Assembly (NCBI RefSeq): GCF_001592305.1
Contig: NZ_BCWR01000010.1
Span: forward strand, 62,001-126,000
Source of the DNA: Hydrogenophaga taeniospiralis CCUG 15921
GTDB lineage: Bacteria; Pseudomonadota; Gammaproteobacteria; Burkholderiales; Burkholderiaceae_C
Reading direction: 5' to 3'
DNA length: 64,000 nucleotides
Position 1 is the first letter of the stretch; the number at the start of each line of letters is the position of its first letter. Shown piece by piece: positions 48,349 through 58,948 of this stretch. Both the position numbers and the translations under genes were made by a program. The notes beneath the pieces were generated by a model that did not search any database, had not been told where the DNA came from, and was given only the letters and a program-made list of their open reading frames with translations.

Positions 48349-48390
48349 CGGAAATCCGTTTTTGGGTGCTGCCAGGCGAACGGATTTCCG
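48349..48390. promoter_or_regulatory. Two CGG-N4-CCG sites, candidate enhancer for the sigma-54 activator
   Basis: CGGAAATCCG at 48349-48358 and CGGATTTCCG at 48381-48390. The second is the centre of a 20-bp palindrome (GCGAACGGA, TT, TCCGTTCGC). Centres are 32 bp apart, about three helical turns, and sit 105-135 bp before the -24/-12 promoter. The CGG-N4-CCG core resembles, from memory, the AauR motif TTCGG-N4-CCGAA. Confidence 0.65.
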
Positions 48391-48479
48391 TTCGCTCCGG
48401 TGCGCCACAGGGGCCGTTGGCGCCCGAATTCCGGGGTCATGCGCCCGTTTTGAGGTCGGTCCCTAGGGTTTGTACCGAC

Positions 48480-48495
48480 TGGCATGGCGCTTGCG
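48480..48495 (+). promoter_or_regulatory. Sigma-54 (-24/-12) promoter
   Basis: TGGCATGGCGCTTGCG: GG at 48481-48482 and GC at 48493-48494 with the required 10 bp between. The predicted start near 48506 leaves a leader of only about 12-18 nt and no clear ribosome site, which is the main weakness. Confidence 0.65.
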
Positions 48496-48517
48496 CTAAG
48501 GACGGCAAGCTCCACCC

Positions 48518-49414
48518 ATGACCATGACCCGTTTCCTGCCCTCCCTTCTGCTGCTGTGCTGCGCCTTGAGCGCGCAGGCCCAGGCGCCCGCGCTCACCAC
48601 GCTGCAGAAGATTGCCCAGACGGCCACGATCAACCTGGGACACCGCGAGTCGTCGGTGCCGTTCTCGTACTACGACGACCGCCGCCAGGTGGTGGGCTAT
48701 TCGCACGACCTGATGCTGGCCGTGACGGAGAGCATCAAGAAGGAACTCAAGCTGCCCGCGCTGGCGGTCAAGCTGGTGCCGGTGACCTCGCAGAACCGGA
48801 TTCCCTTGGTGCAGAACGGCTCGGTCGACCTGGAGTGCGGCTCCACCACGCACAACCGCGAGCGCGCGCGCCATGCGGCGTTTTCGGTCTCCATCTTTCA
48901 GACCAGCTCCCGCCTGCTCACCCGGGTGGACTCCGGCGTCTCCGGGCTGAGCGACCTGAACGGGCGGCGCGTGCTGGTCACCGCCGGCACCACGAGCGAA
49001 CGCCAGCTCATGCTGCACAGCGAGTCCACCGGTCAGCGCATCGACATCGCCACGGCGAAAGACCATGGCGAGGCGTTCGCGCAGTTGCACAGCGGGCGGG
49101 CCGTCGCGTTCCTGATGGACGACGCCGTGCTCTACGGGCTGCGCGCCAAGGCCGACAGGCCCGAGGACTGGCGCGTGGTCGGCCAGCCCATGGCGGCCGA
49201 GGTCTACGCCTGCATGCTGCGCAAGGACGACCCCGCTTTCAAGGCGGTGGTGGACCGCAGCCTCACGCAGCTGATGCGCTCGGGCGAGGCCCTGAAGATC
49301 TACCGCCGCTGGTTCCAGAGCCCGATCCCGCCCAGGGGCCTGAATCTGAACTGGCCGCCGCCGGATGCGTTGCTGGAGCTGTATCGGTCGCCGACCGATC
49401 AACCGTTGGGGTGA
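48518..49414 (+). CDS. Amino-acid ABC transporter substrate-binding protein 1 (GltI/AatJ-like)
   Basis: 298 residues. Signal peptide FLPSLLLLCCALSAQAQA. Family-3 binding-protein marks: LGHRESSVPFSYYDD (Arg for the ligand carboxylate), PVTSQNRIPLVQNGSVDLECGSTT and VTAGTTSERQLM. Related to the two following genes and the fragment at 1-408. First gene after the sigma-54 promoter. A glutamate/aspartate-type ligand is likely from family and context. Confidence 0.85.
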   Translation: MTMTRFLPSLLLLCCALSAQAQAPALTTLQKIAQTATINLGHRESSVPFSYYDDRRQVVGYSHDLMLAVTESIKKELKLPALAVKLVPVTSQNRIPLVQNGSVDLECGSTTHNRERARHAAFSVSIFQTSSRLLTRVDSGVSGLSDLNGRRVLVTAGTTSERQLMLHSESTGQRIDIATAKDHGEAFAQLHSGRAVAFLMDDAVLYGLRAKADRPEDWRVVGQPMAAEVYACMLRKDDPAFKAVVDRSLTQLMRSGEALKIYRRWFQSPIPPRGLNLNWPPPDALLELYRSPTDQPLG

Positions 49415-49419
49415 TCACC

Positions 49420-50307
49420 ATGACCTGTCTGAATCGGTTTTTCTGGGCGGTGGCCCTGGCTTCGGCACCGTTGTGGGCGGGGGCCGGCCCGGTGCTGGAT
49501 CGCATCCAGAAGGACGGCACCATCGTGCTGGCACACCGCGAGTCGTCGGTGCCGTTTTCGTTTCTTGATGCCGACGGCAAGCCGGTGGGCTATGCGATCG
49601 ATCTGTGCCTGAAGCTGGCCGAGGCCGTGCGCAAAAAGCTGGCGCTGGACACGCTCGCGCACCGCTTCGTGCAGGTCACGCCGGCCAACCGCATGACCAT
49701 GGTGGAAGAGGGCAAGGCCGACCTGGAGTGCGGCTCCACCACCAACAACGCTGAGCGCCGGCAGAAGGTGGCCTTCACCGTGTCTCATTACATCGCCGGC
49801 GCCCGCTATCTGGTGCGCGCCGACAGCGCGGTGCAGGTGGTGCGCGACTTCAGGGGGCAGAAGCTGGTCTCCACCAAGGGCACCACACCGCTGAAGGCCG
49901 TGACCCGCGCCAACAGCGAATACCTCCTGGGCATCACGATCCTCGAAGCCGACGACCATGCGCGCGGGGTTGAGATGGTGGAGCAGGGCGAGGCCGATGG
50001 TTTCGTGATGGACGACGTGCTGCTCTACGGCCTGGCCGCGGGGCGGCCCGACCCCAGCCGCTTCAAGGTGGTGGGCAAGTTCCTGACCATCGAGCCGCTG
50101 GCCATCATGCTGTCCAAGCACGACCTGGAGTTCAAGCGACTGGTCGACGACGAGATGAAGCGGCTGATCCAGTCCAGGGAGGCCCACGCGATCTACGACC
50201 GCTGGTTCAACCAGCCGATTCCCCCTTCCGGTCGGGCCTTGAACCTACCCATGAACTACCTGCTGAAGGATTTCTGGAAGTACCCCACGGACTACGTTCC
50301 TGGCTGA
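49420..50307 (+). CDS. Amino-acid ABC transporter substrate-binding protein 2
   Basis: 295 residues from ATG 49420; a GTG at 49411 overlapping the previous stop is also possible. Signal WAVALASAPLWAGAG. Shares AHRESSVPFSFLDADGKPVGYAIDLC, MTMVEEGKADLECGSTTNNAERR and DGFVMDDVLLYGL with its neighbours, but has substituted the QNRIP motif for ANRMT, hinting at altered specificity. Followed by a TTTCCC repeat tract. Confidence 0.85.
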   Translation: MTCLNRFFWAVALASAPLWAGAGPVLDRIQKDGTIVLAHRESSVPFSFLDADGKPVGYAIDLCLKLAEAVRKKLALDTLAHRFVQVTPANRMTMVEEGKADLECGSTTNNAERRQKVAFTVSHYIAGARYLVRADSAVQVVRDFRGQKLVSTKGTTPLKAVTRANSEYLLGITILEADDHARGVEMVEQGEADGFVMDDVLLYGLAAGRPDPSRFKVVGKFLTIEPLAIMLSKHDLEFKRLVDDEMKRLIQSREAHAIYDRWFNQPIPPSGRALNLPMNYLLKDFWKYPTDYVPG

Positions 50308-50312
50308 ATGGT

Positions 50313-50347
50313 TTTCCCTTTCCCTTTCCCTTTCCCTTTCCCTTTCC
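50313..50347. repeat. Hexanucleotide tandem repeat (TTTCCC), 5.8 copies
   Basis: Five perfect TTTCCC units followed by TTTCC, between the stop of binding protein 2 and the ATG of binding protein 3 (50380). Length change would alter spacing by six-base steps without a frameshift. The run can be read as a Phe-Pro repeat from an ATG at 50308, which I do not accept as the start. Confidence 0.9.
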
Positions 50348-50379
50348 TCCAACCCACCAACCAAGACAGGTGCATCTTT

Positions 50380-51279
50380 ATGAAGAAATCGTTGTTTGTC
50401 GTGGCCGCCATGCTGGCCAGCTCGGCTGCTCTGGCGCAATCCGTCGACACCCTGAAGAAGATCAAGGACAGTGGTTCCGTGACGATGGGCGTGCGTGAAA
50501 GCTCAGGCGCCCTGTCCTACACGCTGGGCGACGGCAAGTTCGTGGGCTACCACGTGGAAATCTGCCAGAAGGTGCTCGGCGACATCCAGAAGCAGCTGGG
50601 TCTGGCCAAGCTGGACATCAAGTACCAGCCGGTGACCTCGCAGAACCGCATCCCCCTGATGCAGAACGGCACGGTCGACATCGAGTGCGGCTCCACCACC
50701 AACAACGCCGCGCGCCAGAAAGACGTGTCCTTCGCCGTGACGACCTTCGTGGAAGAAGTGCGCATCGCGGTGAAGGCCAATTCCGGCATCACCTCCGTGG
50801 CCCAGCTCAACGGCAAGAAGGTTGCCACCACCACCGGCACCACCTCCGTACAGACCCTGCGCAAGAACGAGCGCGCCACCGGCGTGGACTTCGAGCAGGT
50901 CTACGGCAAGGACCACGCCGACAGCTTCCTGCTGCTGGAGAGCGGCCGTGCCGACGCCTTCGTGATGGACGGCGCCATCCTGGCCGGCAACATTGCCAAG
51001 TCCAAGAACCCGGCCGACTTCAAGATCGTCGGTGAAGTGCTGTCGGTCGAGCCGATCGCCATCATGCTGCCCAAGGACGACGTGGCCTTCAAGAAAGCCG
51101 TGGACGACAGCGTCAAGGCCATGATGAAGTCGGGCGACGTGGCCAAGCTGTGGACCAAATGGTTTGAGCAGCCCATTCCCCCGGCCAACACCAAGGTGGG
51201 CATGGTCGCCAACGAAAACACGAAAGCGGCCTGGGCCACCCCGAACGACAAGCCGATGGAAGACTACGCAAAAAAGTGA
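50380..51279 (+). CDS. gltI: Glutamate/aspartate-type ABC substrate-binding protein 3
   Basis: 299 residues from ATG 50380. Signal peptide KKSLFVVAAMLASSAALAQS. Contains GVRESSGALSYTLGDGKFVGYHVEIC, PVTSQNRIPLMQNGTVDIECGSTTNN, TTTGTTSVQTLR and DAFVMDGAILAG. Directly precedes the permease and ATPase genes, so it is the main binding protein of the transporter. A stem-loop with T tract follows and may set high binding-protein expression relative to the permeases. Confidence 0.9.
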   Translation: MKKSLFVVAAMLASSAALAQSVDTLKKIKDSGSVTMGVRESSGALSYTLGDGKFVGYHVEICQKVLGDIQKQLGLAKLDIKYQPVTSQNRIPLMQNGTVDIECGSTTNNAARQKDVSFAVTTFVEEVRIAVKANSGITSVAQLNGKKVATTTGTTSVQTLRKNERATGVDFEQVYGKDHADSFLLLESGRADAFVMDGAILAGNIAKSKNPADFKIVGEVLSVEPIAIMLPKDDVAFKKAVDDSVKAMMKSGDVAKLWTKWFEQPIPPANTKVGMVANENTKAAWATPNDKPMEDYAKK

Positions 51280-51306
51280 TCTGGCGACTCTGAAGGCATG
51301 AGCATG

Positions 51307-51339
51307 CCGTCCGATCTGTTTCGGGCGGCTTCTTTTTTC
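51307..51339 (+). terminator. Attenuating terminator between gltI and gltJ
   Basis: CCGTCCGA pairs with TCGGGCGG (8 bp with one G-U) around TCTGTT and is followed by CTTCTTTTTTC. Placed between binding protein and permease, it probably lets only part of transcription through. Confidence 0.8.
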
Positions 51340-51352
51340 GAGGGAAATCTCC

Positions 51353-52093
51353 GTGAGTACATGGGATTGGCAGGTGTTCTGCAAGGACACCATCGATGGT
51401 GAGGTGCGCCCCAGCTGTTTTGGCCAGGGCGGCGACATCACCTACCTGGACTGGTTGCTGTCGGCCTGGGGCTGGACGCTGAGCGTCGCCGTGCTGGCCC
51501 TGGTGGTGGCGCTGGTGGTGGGCTCGGTCATGGGCATCTTCCGCACCACGCCCAGCCGCGCGCTGGTGGTGATCGGCAATGTGTGGACCGAGCTGTTTCG
51601 CAACATACCGCTGCTGGTGCAGGTGTTCCTGTGGTACCACGTGCTGCCGGCGCTGATTCCGCCGCTCCAGCAGGTGCCCAGCCTCATCCTGGTGGTGTTC
51701 GCGCTGGGTTTCTTCACCTCCGCGCGCATTGCCGAGCAGGTGCGCGCCGGCATCCAGAGCCTGCCCAAGGGTCAGCGCTACGCCGGCCTAGCCATGGGCC
51801 TGACGCTGACGCAGACCTACCGCTACGTGCTGCTGCCGATGGCGTTTCGCATCGTCATTCCGCCGCTGACCAGCGAGAGCATGAACATCATCAAGAACTC
51901 CTCGGTGGCGTTCGCGGTGTCCATCGCCGAGCTGACCATGTTCGCCATGCAGGCGCAGGAAGAAACCTCGCGCGGTGTCGAGGTCTACCTGGCCGTGACC
52001 GGGCTGTACTTCATCTCGGCCTTTGTCATCAACCGCATTGCCCTGTTCATCGAACACAAGGTGCAGGTGCCCGGCATGATCGGAGGCCATTGA
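51353..52093 (+). CDS. gltJ: Glutamate/aspartate ABC transporter permease GltJ
   Basis: 246 residues from a GTG start at 51353 with GAGGGAAAT upstream. Membrane segments include LSVAVLALVVALVVGSVMGIF and LILVVFALGFFTSARIAE; the coupling (EAA) loop reads EQVRAGIQSLPKGQRYAGLAMGL. C-terminal NIIKNSSVAFAVSIAEL is typical of HisMQ-type permeases. Forms a heterodimer with GltK. Confidence 0.92.
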   Translation: MSTWDWQVFCKDTIDGEVRPSCFGQGGDITYLDWLLSAWGWTLSVAVLALVVALVVGSVMGIFRTTPSRALVVIGNVWTELFRNIPLLVQVFLWYHVLPALIPPLQQVPSLILVVFALGFFTSARIAEQVRAGIQSLPKGQRYAGLAMGLTLTQTYRYVLLPMAFRIVIPPLTSESMNIIKNSSVAFAVSIAELTMFAMQAQEETSRGVEVYLAVTGLYFISAFVINRIALFIEHKVQVPGMIGGH

Positions 52094-52094
52094 C

Positions 52095-52760
52095 ATGAAT
52101 CTCGATTTCGCTTTCCTCGACTGGTCGGTCTTCTCGAGCTTCGTGCTCAAGGGCCTGATCTTTTCGGCGCAGCTCACGCTGGTCGCGATGCTCGGTGGCA
52201 TCGCGCTGGGCACGGTGCTGGCGCTGATGCGCCTCTCGGGCAAGAAGTGGCTGGTGATGCCGGCCGCGTTCTATGTGAACACCCTGCGCTCCATCCCGCT
52301 GGTGATGGTGATCCTGTGGTTCTTCCTGCTCATTCCGCTGCTGATCGGGCAGCCCATGGGCGCGGAGCTCTCGGCCATCATCACCTTCACGGTGTTCGAG
52401 GCGGCCTACTACTCCGAGATCATGCGCGCGGGCATCCAGAGCGTGCCCAAGGGCCAGGTCAACGCGGGCTACGCGGTGGGCATGACCTATGGCCAGACCA
52501 TGCAGCTGATCGTGCTGCCGCAGGCCTTCCGCAACATGCTGCCGGTGCTGATGACGCAGACCATCATCCTGTTCCAGGACACCTCGCTGGTGTACGCCAT
52601 CGGCGCCTACGACCTGCTCAAGGGCTTCGAGGTCGCCGGCAAGAACTTCAACCGCCCGGTCGAGACCTACCTGGTCGCCGCCGTCGTCTATTTCGTCATC
52701 TGTTTCTCGCTGTCGATGCTGGTGCGTCGCCTGCAGAAGAAGATCGCCATCATCCGCTGA
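52095..52760 (+). CDS. gltK: Glutamate/aspartate ABC transporter permease GltK
   Basis: 221 residues, one base after gltJ. HisMQ permease marks: [36 protein letters not shown], and the EAA loop [23 protein letters not shown], followed by [19 protein letters not shown]. Partner of GltJ in the inner membrane. Confidence 0.92.
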   Translation: MNLDFAFLDWSVFSSFVLKGLIFSAQLTLVAMLGGIALGTVLALMRLSGKKWLVMPAAFYVNTLRSIPLVMVILWFFLLIPLLIGQPMGAELSAIITFTVFEAAYYSEIMRAGIQSVPKGQVNAGYAVGMTYGQTMQLIVLPQAFRNMLPVLMTQTIILFQDTSLVYAIGAYDLLKGFEVAGKNFNRPVETYLVAAVVYFVICFSLSMLVRRLQKKIAIIR

Positions 52761-52777
52761 GGATCAGGAGAAGAACC

Positions 52778-53512
52778 ATGATCAACATCCAGAACGTTTC
52801 CAAGTGGTACGGCAGCTTCCAGGTGCTGACCGACTGCACCACCTCCATCCAGAAGGGTGAGGTGGTGGTGGTCTGCGGCCCATCCGGCTCGGGCAAGTCC
52901 ACCCTGATCAAGACCGTGAACGCGTTGGAGCCTTTCCAGAAGGGAGACATCGTGGTGGACGGCATCAGCATCGCCGACCCCAAGACCAACCTGCCCAAGC
53001 TGCGCAGCCGCGTCGGCATGGTGTTCCAGCACTTCGAGCTGTTTCCGCACCTGAGCGTGACCGAGAACCTGACGCTGGCGCAGATCAAGGTGCTGGGCCG
53101 CAACGCCGACGAGGCCAAGACCCGCGGCCTGAAGATGCTGGACCGCGTGGGCCTGATGGCGCACAAGGACAAGTTCCCCGGTCAGCTCTCCGGCGGCCAG
53201 CAGCAGCGGGTGGCGATTGCCCGCGCGCTGAGCATGGACCCGATCGTGATGCTGTTCGACGAGCCGACCTCGGCGCTCGACCCCGAGATGGTGGGCGAGG
53301 TGCTCGACGTGATGGTCCAGCTCGCCCAGGAGGGCATGACCATGATGTGCGTCACCCATGAGATGGGCTTCGCCAAGAAGGTCAGCCACCGCGTGATCTT
53401 CATGGATGCCGGCAAAATCGTCGAAGATTGCCCGCGCGACGCGTTCTTCGGTAACCCGGACGCGCGCTCGCCACGGGCCAAGGATTTCCTGTCGAAAATC
53501 CTGGCCCACTGA
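52778..53512 (+). CDS. gltL: Glutamate/aspartate ABC transporter ATP-binding protein GltL
   Basis: 244 residues, ATG 52778 after CAGGAGAAG. Walker [12 protein letters not shown]-loop [15 protein letters not shown], signature [17 protein letters not shown], Walker [16 protein letters not shown] and H-loop [10 protein letters not shown]. Powers the GltJK pair. The last gene of the transporter; a kinase gene follows 78 bp later on the same strand. Confidence 0.94.
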   Translation: MINIQNVSKWYGSFQVLTDCTTSIQKGEVVVVCGPSGSGKSTLIKTVNALEPFQKGDIVVDGISIADPKTNLPKLRSRVGMVFQHFELFPHLSVTENLTLAQIKVLGRNADEAKTRGLKMLDRVGLMAHKDKFPGQLSGGQQQRVAIARALSMDPIVMLFDEPTSALDPEMVGEVLDVMVQLAQEGMTMMCVTHEMGFAKKVSHRVIFMDAGKIVEDCPRDAFFGNPDARSPRAKDFLSKILAH

Positions 53513-53590
53513 GTTCTTCCAACTGAGGTCACCATCCACCCCGCACCGCCGTTCGGTCCGCCCCCAGCCCCGCCGCGCCGTCGCCCCGGG

Positions 53591-55485
53591 GTGGCCCTGC
53601 GGCGCGCGCTGCTGGCGCTGGTGGCCCTGGCCCTCGTCGCCGCCTCGGGTTATGCGGTCTACCAGCGCAGCTTTGCGCAGGGCGCGAGCAGCCTGAAGGC
53701 CGCGTCCAACGGGCGGCTCGACCTGTTCGCCTCGGTGGTGGAGGCCCGCGTGCGGCGCCTGGAGCCTGTGCCGGCGACCATCCAGCTCAACCCCGCGGTG
53801 TTGCGGCTGCTGCAGGCGCCCGGCGCTGCGCACGCCGCCGCCGCCAACGACTACCTCTCCCGGCTGAATGCCCACCTGGGCAGCCTGGCGGTGTTTGTGC
53901 TGGACGTGCGCGGCGTGGTGCTGGCGTCCAGCAACGCGGTGCAGCGCGACGACAGCCTGCGCGGCGAAGATGTTTCGTACCGCCCGTACTTCCTGGAGGC
54001 CCTGGCCGGGCGCTCGACGCGCCACTTCGCCATCGGCAGCGGCGGCTACGCGGGCTATTTCGCGTCGCACCCCATTTACGACGGCCCCCGGGTGGTGGGG
54101 GTGGCGGCCATCAAGATCGGCCTGGACGCGCTGGAACAGACCTGGCCGATGCTGGGCGCGCCCGCGCTGGTGGCCGACGCCAACCAGGTGGTGATCCTGT
54201 CGTCCCAGCCAGCGTGGCGCTACACCTCGCTGGCGCCCTTGCCGACCGAACGCCGTGTGGACCTGCAACTGGCCCAGACCTACGACTCCCTGCGCCTGCC
54301 CCTGTTCCCGCTGAAGGTGGAGCTCTCGGTGGACGAAGACACGCAGGAAGTGCAGGGCCTGCTGCACGGCGACGAGGCCAAGGTCTCCGCGGCGCTGGGC
54401 CAAGCGCGCAACCGGGCGGATTTCATGGTCCTGGGGCGTTCGCTGGACGGCATGGACTGGCGGGTGCTGATCTTCACCAGCCTGGCGTCGGTGCGGCACC
54501 AGGCCTTGCTGGACGGCGTGGGTGGCGCCGTGTCCGTGGCCTTTGTGATCCTGCTGGCGCTGTACTGGGCACAGCGCCAGCGCATCGAGCGCCAGAAGCT
54601 GGGCGCCAAGCGCCTGCTCGAACAGGCCAACGCCGAGCTGGAGCAGGAGGTGGGCCGAAGGACGCAGGAACTCACCGATGCCAACACCCTGCTGCGCAAG
54701 GAGGTGGCCGAGCGCGAGCAGACCGAAAAGACCCTGCGGGCGGCGCAGGACGGGCTGGTGCACGCGGGCAAGATGGCCGTGCTGGGCCAGCTCGCCGCCA
54801 GCATCACGCACGAACTCACGCAGCCGCTGGGCGCGATCCGCACCCTGTCGGGCAACGCGGCCGAATTCCTGCGGCGGGGCAACGCCGACGCGGCGCAGGA
54901 AAACCTCTTGATCATGGCCCGGCTGGTGGAGCAGATGGCACGCATCATCGACCCGCTCAAGAGCTTCTCGCGCAAATCGACCGCCTGCCCCGAGGCCACC
55001 GACGCGGGTCGCGTGGTGGAGCAGGCGCTGTTCCTGTTCCAGCTGCGCCTGCGCCACGAAAAGGTGGAGGCCGACAACCGCTGCCAGCCCGGGCAATGGA
55101 CGGTGTGGTGTGACGCCAACCGGCTGGAGCAGGTGCTGATCAACCTGATCGGCAATGCGCTCGATGCCCTGCGCGACGCACCGCACAAGCGGCTGCAGAT
55201 CACGGCCGAAGCGCTGCCGGCGGCGCAGCCGCCCGTGCTGGCGATCCACGTGCAGGACAGCGGCAAGGGCCTGAGCGAGACCGACCTGGCGCACCTGTTC
55301 CAGCCCTTCTACACCACCAAGGCCAGTGGTGCCGGCCTCGGGCTGGGCCTGGTGATCTGCCGCGACATTGCCGCAGAATTCCAGGGTGAACTGCAGGCGC
55401 ACAACGTCCCCGGTGGCGGCGCCTGTTTCACGCTCACCGTTCCCCTCTGGCAAGCCTCCATGCACCCGAAAACCCCCGTGACCCC

Positions 55486-55489
<4 letters not shown>
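53591..55489 (+). CDS. aauS: DctB/AauS-like membrane sensor histidine kinase
   Basis: 632 residues from a GTG at 53591; no ATG exists upstream in frame. First helix LLALVALALVAASGYAVY, periplasmic double-Cache-like sensor about 30-310 (YFLEALAGRSTRHFAIGSG, GYFASHPIYDGPRVVGVAAIKI), second helix ALLDGVGGAVSVAFVILLALYW, coiled coil ELEQEVGRRTQELTDANTLL, HisKA LAASITHELTQPLGAIR and HATPase with NRLEQVLINLIGNALDALRD, GAGLGLGLVICRDIAAEFQG. DctB-class kinases sense acidic ligands; here acidic amino acids are probable. Confidence 0.87.
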
Positions 55490-56849
<1,360 letters not shown>

Positions 56850-56853
<4 letters not shown>

Positions 56854-57569
56854 GGGGCCGAACGCTCCCGCATGGCCGCCAGCCCCTGGATCACCGTCTC
56901 GGTCCAGAACTCGAAGCTCTGGTCCAGCGGCTGATCGACGCCGCTGGAGGCGCGGACCACGAAGGCGCCGCGCGCCAGATGGGGCATTTCGCGCGCCAGC
57001 GTGGGGCATTGCCGGGCGTCCACCTCCTGCATGCGCTGCCGGTGCGCCGTGGCCCAGCCCTCGGGGTCTTCGTCGGGCAGAGGGGCAAGTTCCAGTGTGA
57101 CGAAACCCACCATGCCCGCGACCAGCGTGTTGTAGGCGTGGCGCAGCTGGTCGCCGGAAAAGCCCGCGCGCTCCAGCAGCATCAGCATGTGCTCCACGAG
57201 CTCGGCCGGCATGCTCTCGTTGGAAACCAGCTGGGCACCGAGCACCGGGGCGATGGCGGGGTGCACGCGCACGGCTTTGCGGTAGCGCCGGAACAGCGCG
57301 CGCACGCCCGCGGCCCAGTCGGTTGGCCGACGCGCGGGCTTGAGGTCGCCCAGGGCCAGTGCCACGGCACCTGCGATCAGGGCGTTGCGACCCGGCACGT
57401 GCCAGTACAGGGCCGTGGGGTAAACGCCCAGGTCGCGCGCCAGGTCGCGAACGCTGAAACCCGCCACGCCCTTGCGGTCGATGAGCGCCAGAGCGGCCAC
57501 CAGCACGGCGTCGCGGGTGAGGCTGTCGCCGGGTCTCGATGGAGCAGAGGCGGGTGGGGTGGTGGTCAT
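56850..57569 (-). CDS. TetR family regulator
   Basis: 239 residues from ATG 57569; a GTG 48 bp further upstream lies inside the operator and is less likely. HTH about 20-65: SLTRDAVLVAALALIDRKGVAGFSVRDLARDLGVYPTALYWHV. The C-terminal domain (about 75-239) is TetR_C-like and would bind a small molecule. Divergent from the aminotransferase, which it probably represses. Its stop overlaps the aauR stop on the other strand. Confidence 0.87.
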
Positions 57570-57610
57570 GGGGTGCGAGGATACCGGTGTTCGAAAACCT
57601 TGCAACGTCT

Positions 57611-57623
57611 TGTACACTGTACA
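57611..57623. promoter_or_regulatory. TetR operator palindrome
   Basis: TGTACA, central C, TGTACA: 13 bp with full dyad symmetry, 27 bp before the aminotransferase ATG and 42 bp from the TetR start. Confidence 0.6.
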
Positions 57624-57649
57624 GGAACAGACGATGCGAAGGAACGGCC

Positions 57650-58942
57650 ATGAACCTCATCGATACCCTCGAAGCCGCCCGCGCGCGCTACCGCGAACGC
57701 AACCCGGCCAGCGAGCGCCAGCTGGCCGAGGCGGCCACCGTCATGCCCGGGGGCAATACGCGCAGCGTGCTGTTTCATGCGCCTTTTCCACTGACCATGG
57801 TGCGGGGAGAGGGGGCCCGCCTGTGGGACGCCGACGGTCACCGCTACCTCGATGCCCTGGGAGAGTTCACCGCGGGGCTGTACGGCCACTCGAACGCCGT
57901 GATCCGGCAAGCCATCATTGACGCGCTGGCCGATGGCTTGAGCCTCTCGTCCCACAACCGGCGCGAGGTGGCGCTGGCGGCAGAGATCCAGCGGCGTTTT
58001 CCGTCGATGGCCCTGATGCGTTTCACCAACTCGGGCACGGAAGCCAGCCTGCTGGCGCTGGCCACGGCCAAGGCCTTCACCGCCCGGCCGAAGATCATGG
58101 TGTTCGACGGGGCTTACCACGGGGGCCTGCTGAGTTTCGGCCGAGGTGGTTCGCCGATCAACGTGCCCCACGCGTACGTGGTGGCGCCCTACAACGACCT
58201 GGCCGCCGCGCAGGCGTTGGTGCACGCGCACGGCCCGACGCTGGCAGCGATCGTCGTTGAGCCGATGCTGGGTGCGGGTGGTTGCATCCCGGGTGAGCCC
58301 GCATTCCTGCGCGGCCTGAGCGAGCTGGCCCGTGGCTGTGGTGCCCTGCTGGTGTTCGACGAGGTGCAGACCTCGCGCCTCTCCATCGGCGGGCGGCAGG
58401 CTCAGCTGGGCATCACGCCCGACCTGACGGTGATCGGCAAGTACTTCGGCGGTGGCCTGTCGTTCGGGGCCTTCGGTGGGCGCGTGGACTGCATGGCGCA
58501 GTTCGACCCGCGCCGCGCGAATGCCCTGTCGCACGCGGGCACCTTCAACAACAACGTGCTGTCGATGGCCGCCGGTCTGGCCGGCCTGCAGCAGGTGCTG
58601 ACGCAGGAGGCGTTGACGGCATTGAACCAGCGTGGCGACCGGCTGCGCGAGCGGCTCAACGCCGTGCTGCAGACGCATGGCGTAGCGGCGCAATTCACCG
58701 GCCTGGGTTCGGTCATGAACCTGCACGGCATGAGCGGGCCAGTGCACTGTGCCGCGGACCTGGCCACGTCCAACACCTTGCTGAAGGAACTGTTGTTCTT
58801 CGACCTGCTGGAACGCGGGGTCTACATGGCGCAGCGGGGGCTGGTGACCCTGTCGCTGCCGTTCGACGACGCGGCCTGCGACGAGATGCTGGGCGCGTTC
58901 GAAGACGCCCTGCGCACCCGCGCCGCCGTGTTGCGCGGGTGA
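57650..58942 (+). CDS. Class III PLP aminotransferase (glutamate-1-semialdehyde aminomutase-like)
   Basis: 430 residues from ATG 57650, behind AAGGAACGGCC. PLP features: NSGTEASLLAL, FDGAYHGG, Asp237 in LLVFDEVQTSRL and Schiff-base Lys264 in VIGKYFGGGLSFGAFGG. Resembles HemL-like enzymes but the regulator pairing suggests an inducible catabolic aminotransferase for an amino acid or amine rather than tetrapyrrole synthesis (inference). The substrate is not visible. Confidence 0.88.
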   Translation: MNLIDTLEAARARYRERNPASERQLAEAATVMPGGNTRSVLFHAPFPLTMVRGEGARLWDADGHRYLDALGEFTAGLYGHSNAVIRQAIIDALADGLSLSSHNRREVALAAEIQRRFPSMALMRFTNSGTEASLLALATAKAFTARPKIMVFDGAYHGGLLSFGRGGSPINVPHAYVVAPYNDLAAAQALVHAHGPTLAAIVVEPMLGAGGCIPGEPAFLRGLSELARGCGALLVFDEVQTSRLSIGGRQAQLGITPDLTVIGKYFGGGLSFGAFGGRVDCMAQFDPRRANALSHAGTFNNNVLSMAAGLAGLQQVLTQEALTALNQRGDRLRERLNAVLQTHGVAAQFTGLGSVMNLHGMSGPVHCAADLATSNTLLKELLFFDLLERGVYMAQRGLVTLSLPFDDAACDEMLGAFEDALRTRAAVLRG

Positions 58943-58948
58943 ACGTCT

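Noticed and set aside
50313-50347. CRISPR-like repeat
   Set aside because: Uninterrupted hexamers without spacers; a simple sequence repeat.
50308-50379. Upstream ATG giving the gltI-like protein a Phe-Pro repeat leader
   Set aside because: The leader would precede and spoil a perfect signal peptide; ATG 50380 begins the normal KKSLF signal.
57611-57630. Second LexA box before the aminotransferase
   Set aside because: CTG and CAG halves are 8 bp, not 10 bp, apart; the TGTACA dyad next to a TetR gene explains the site.
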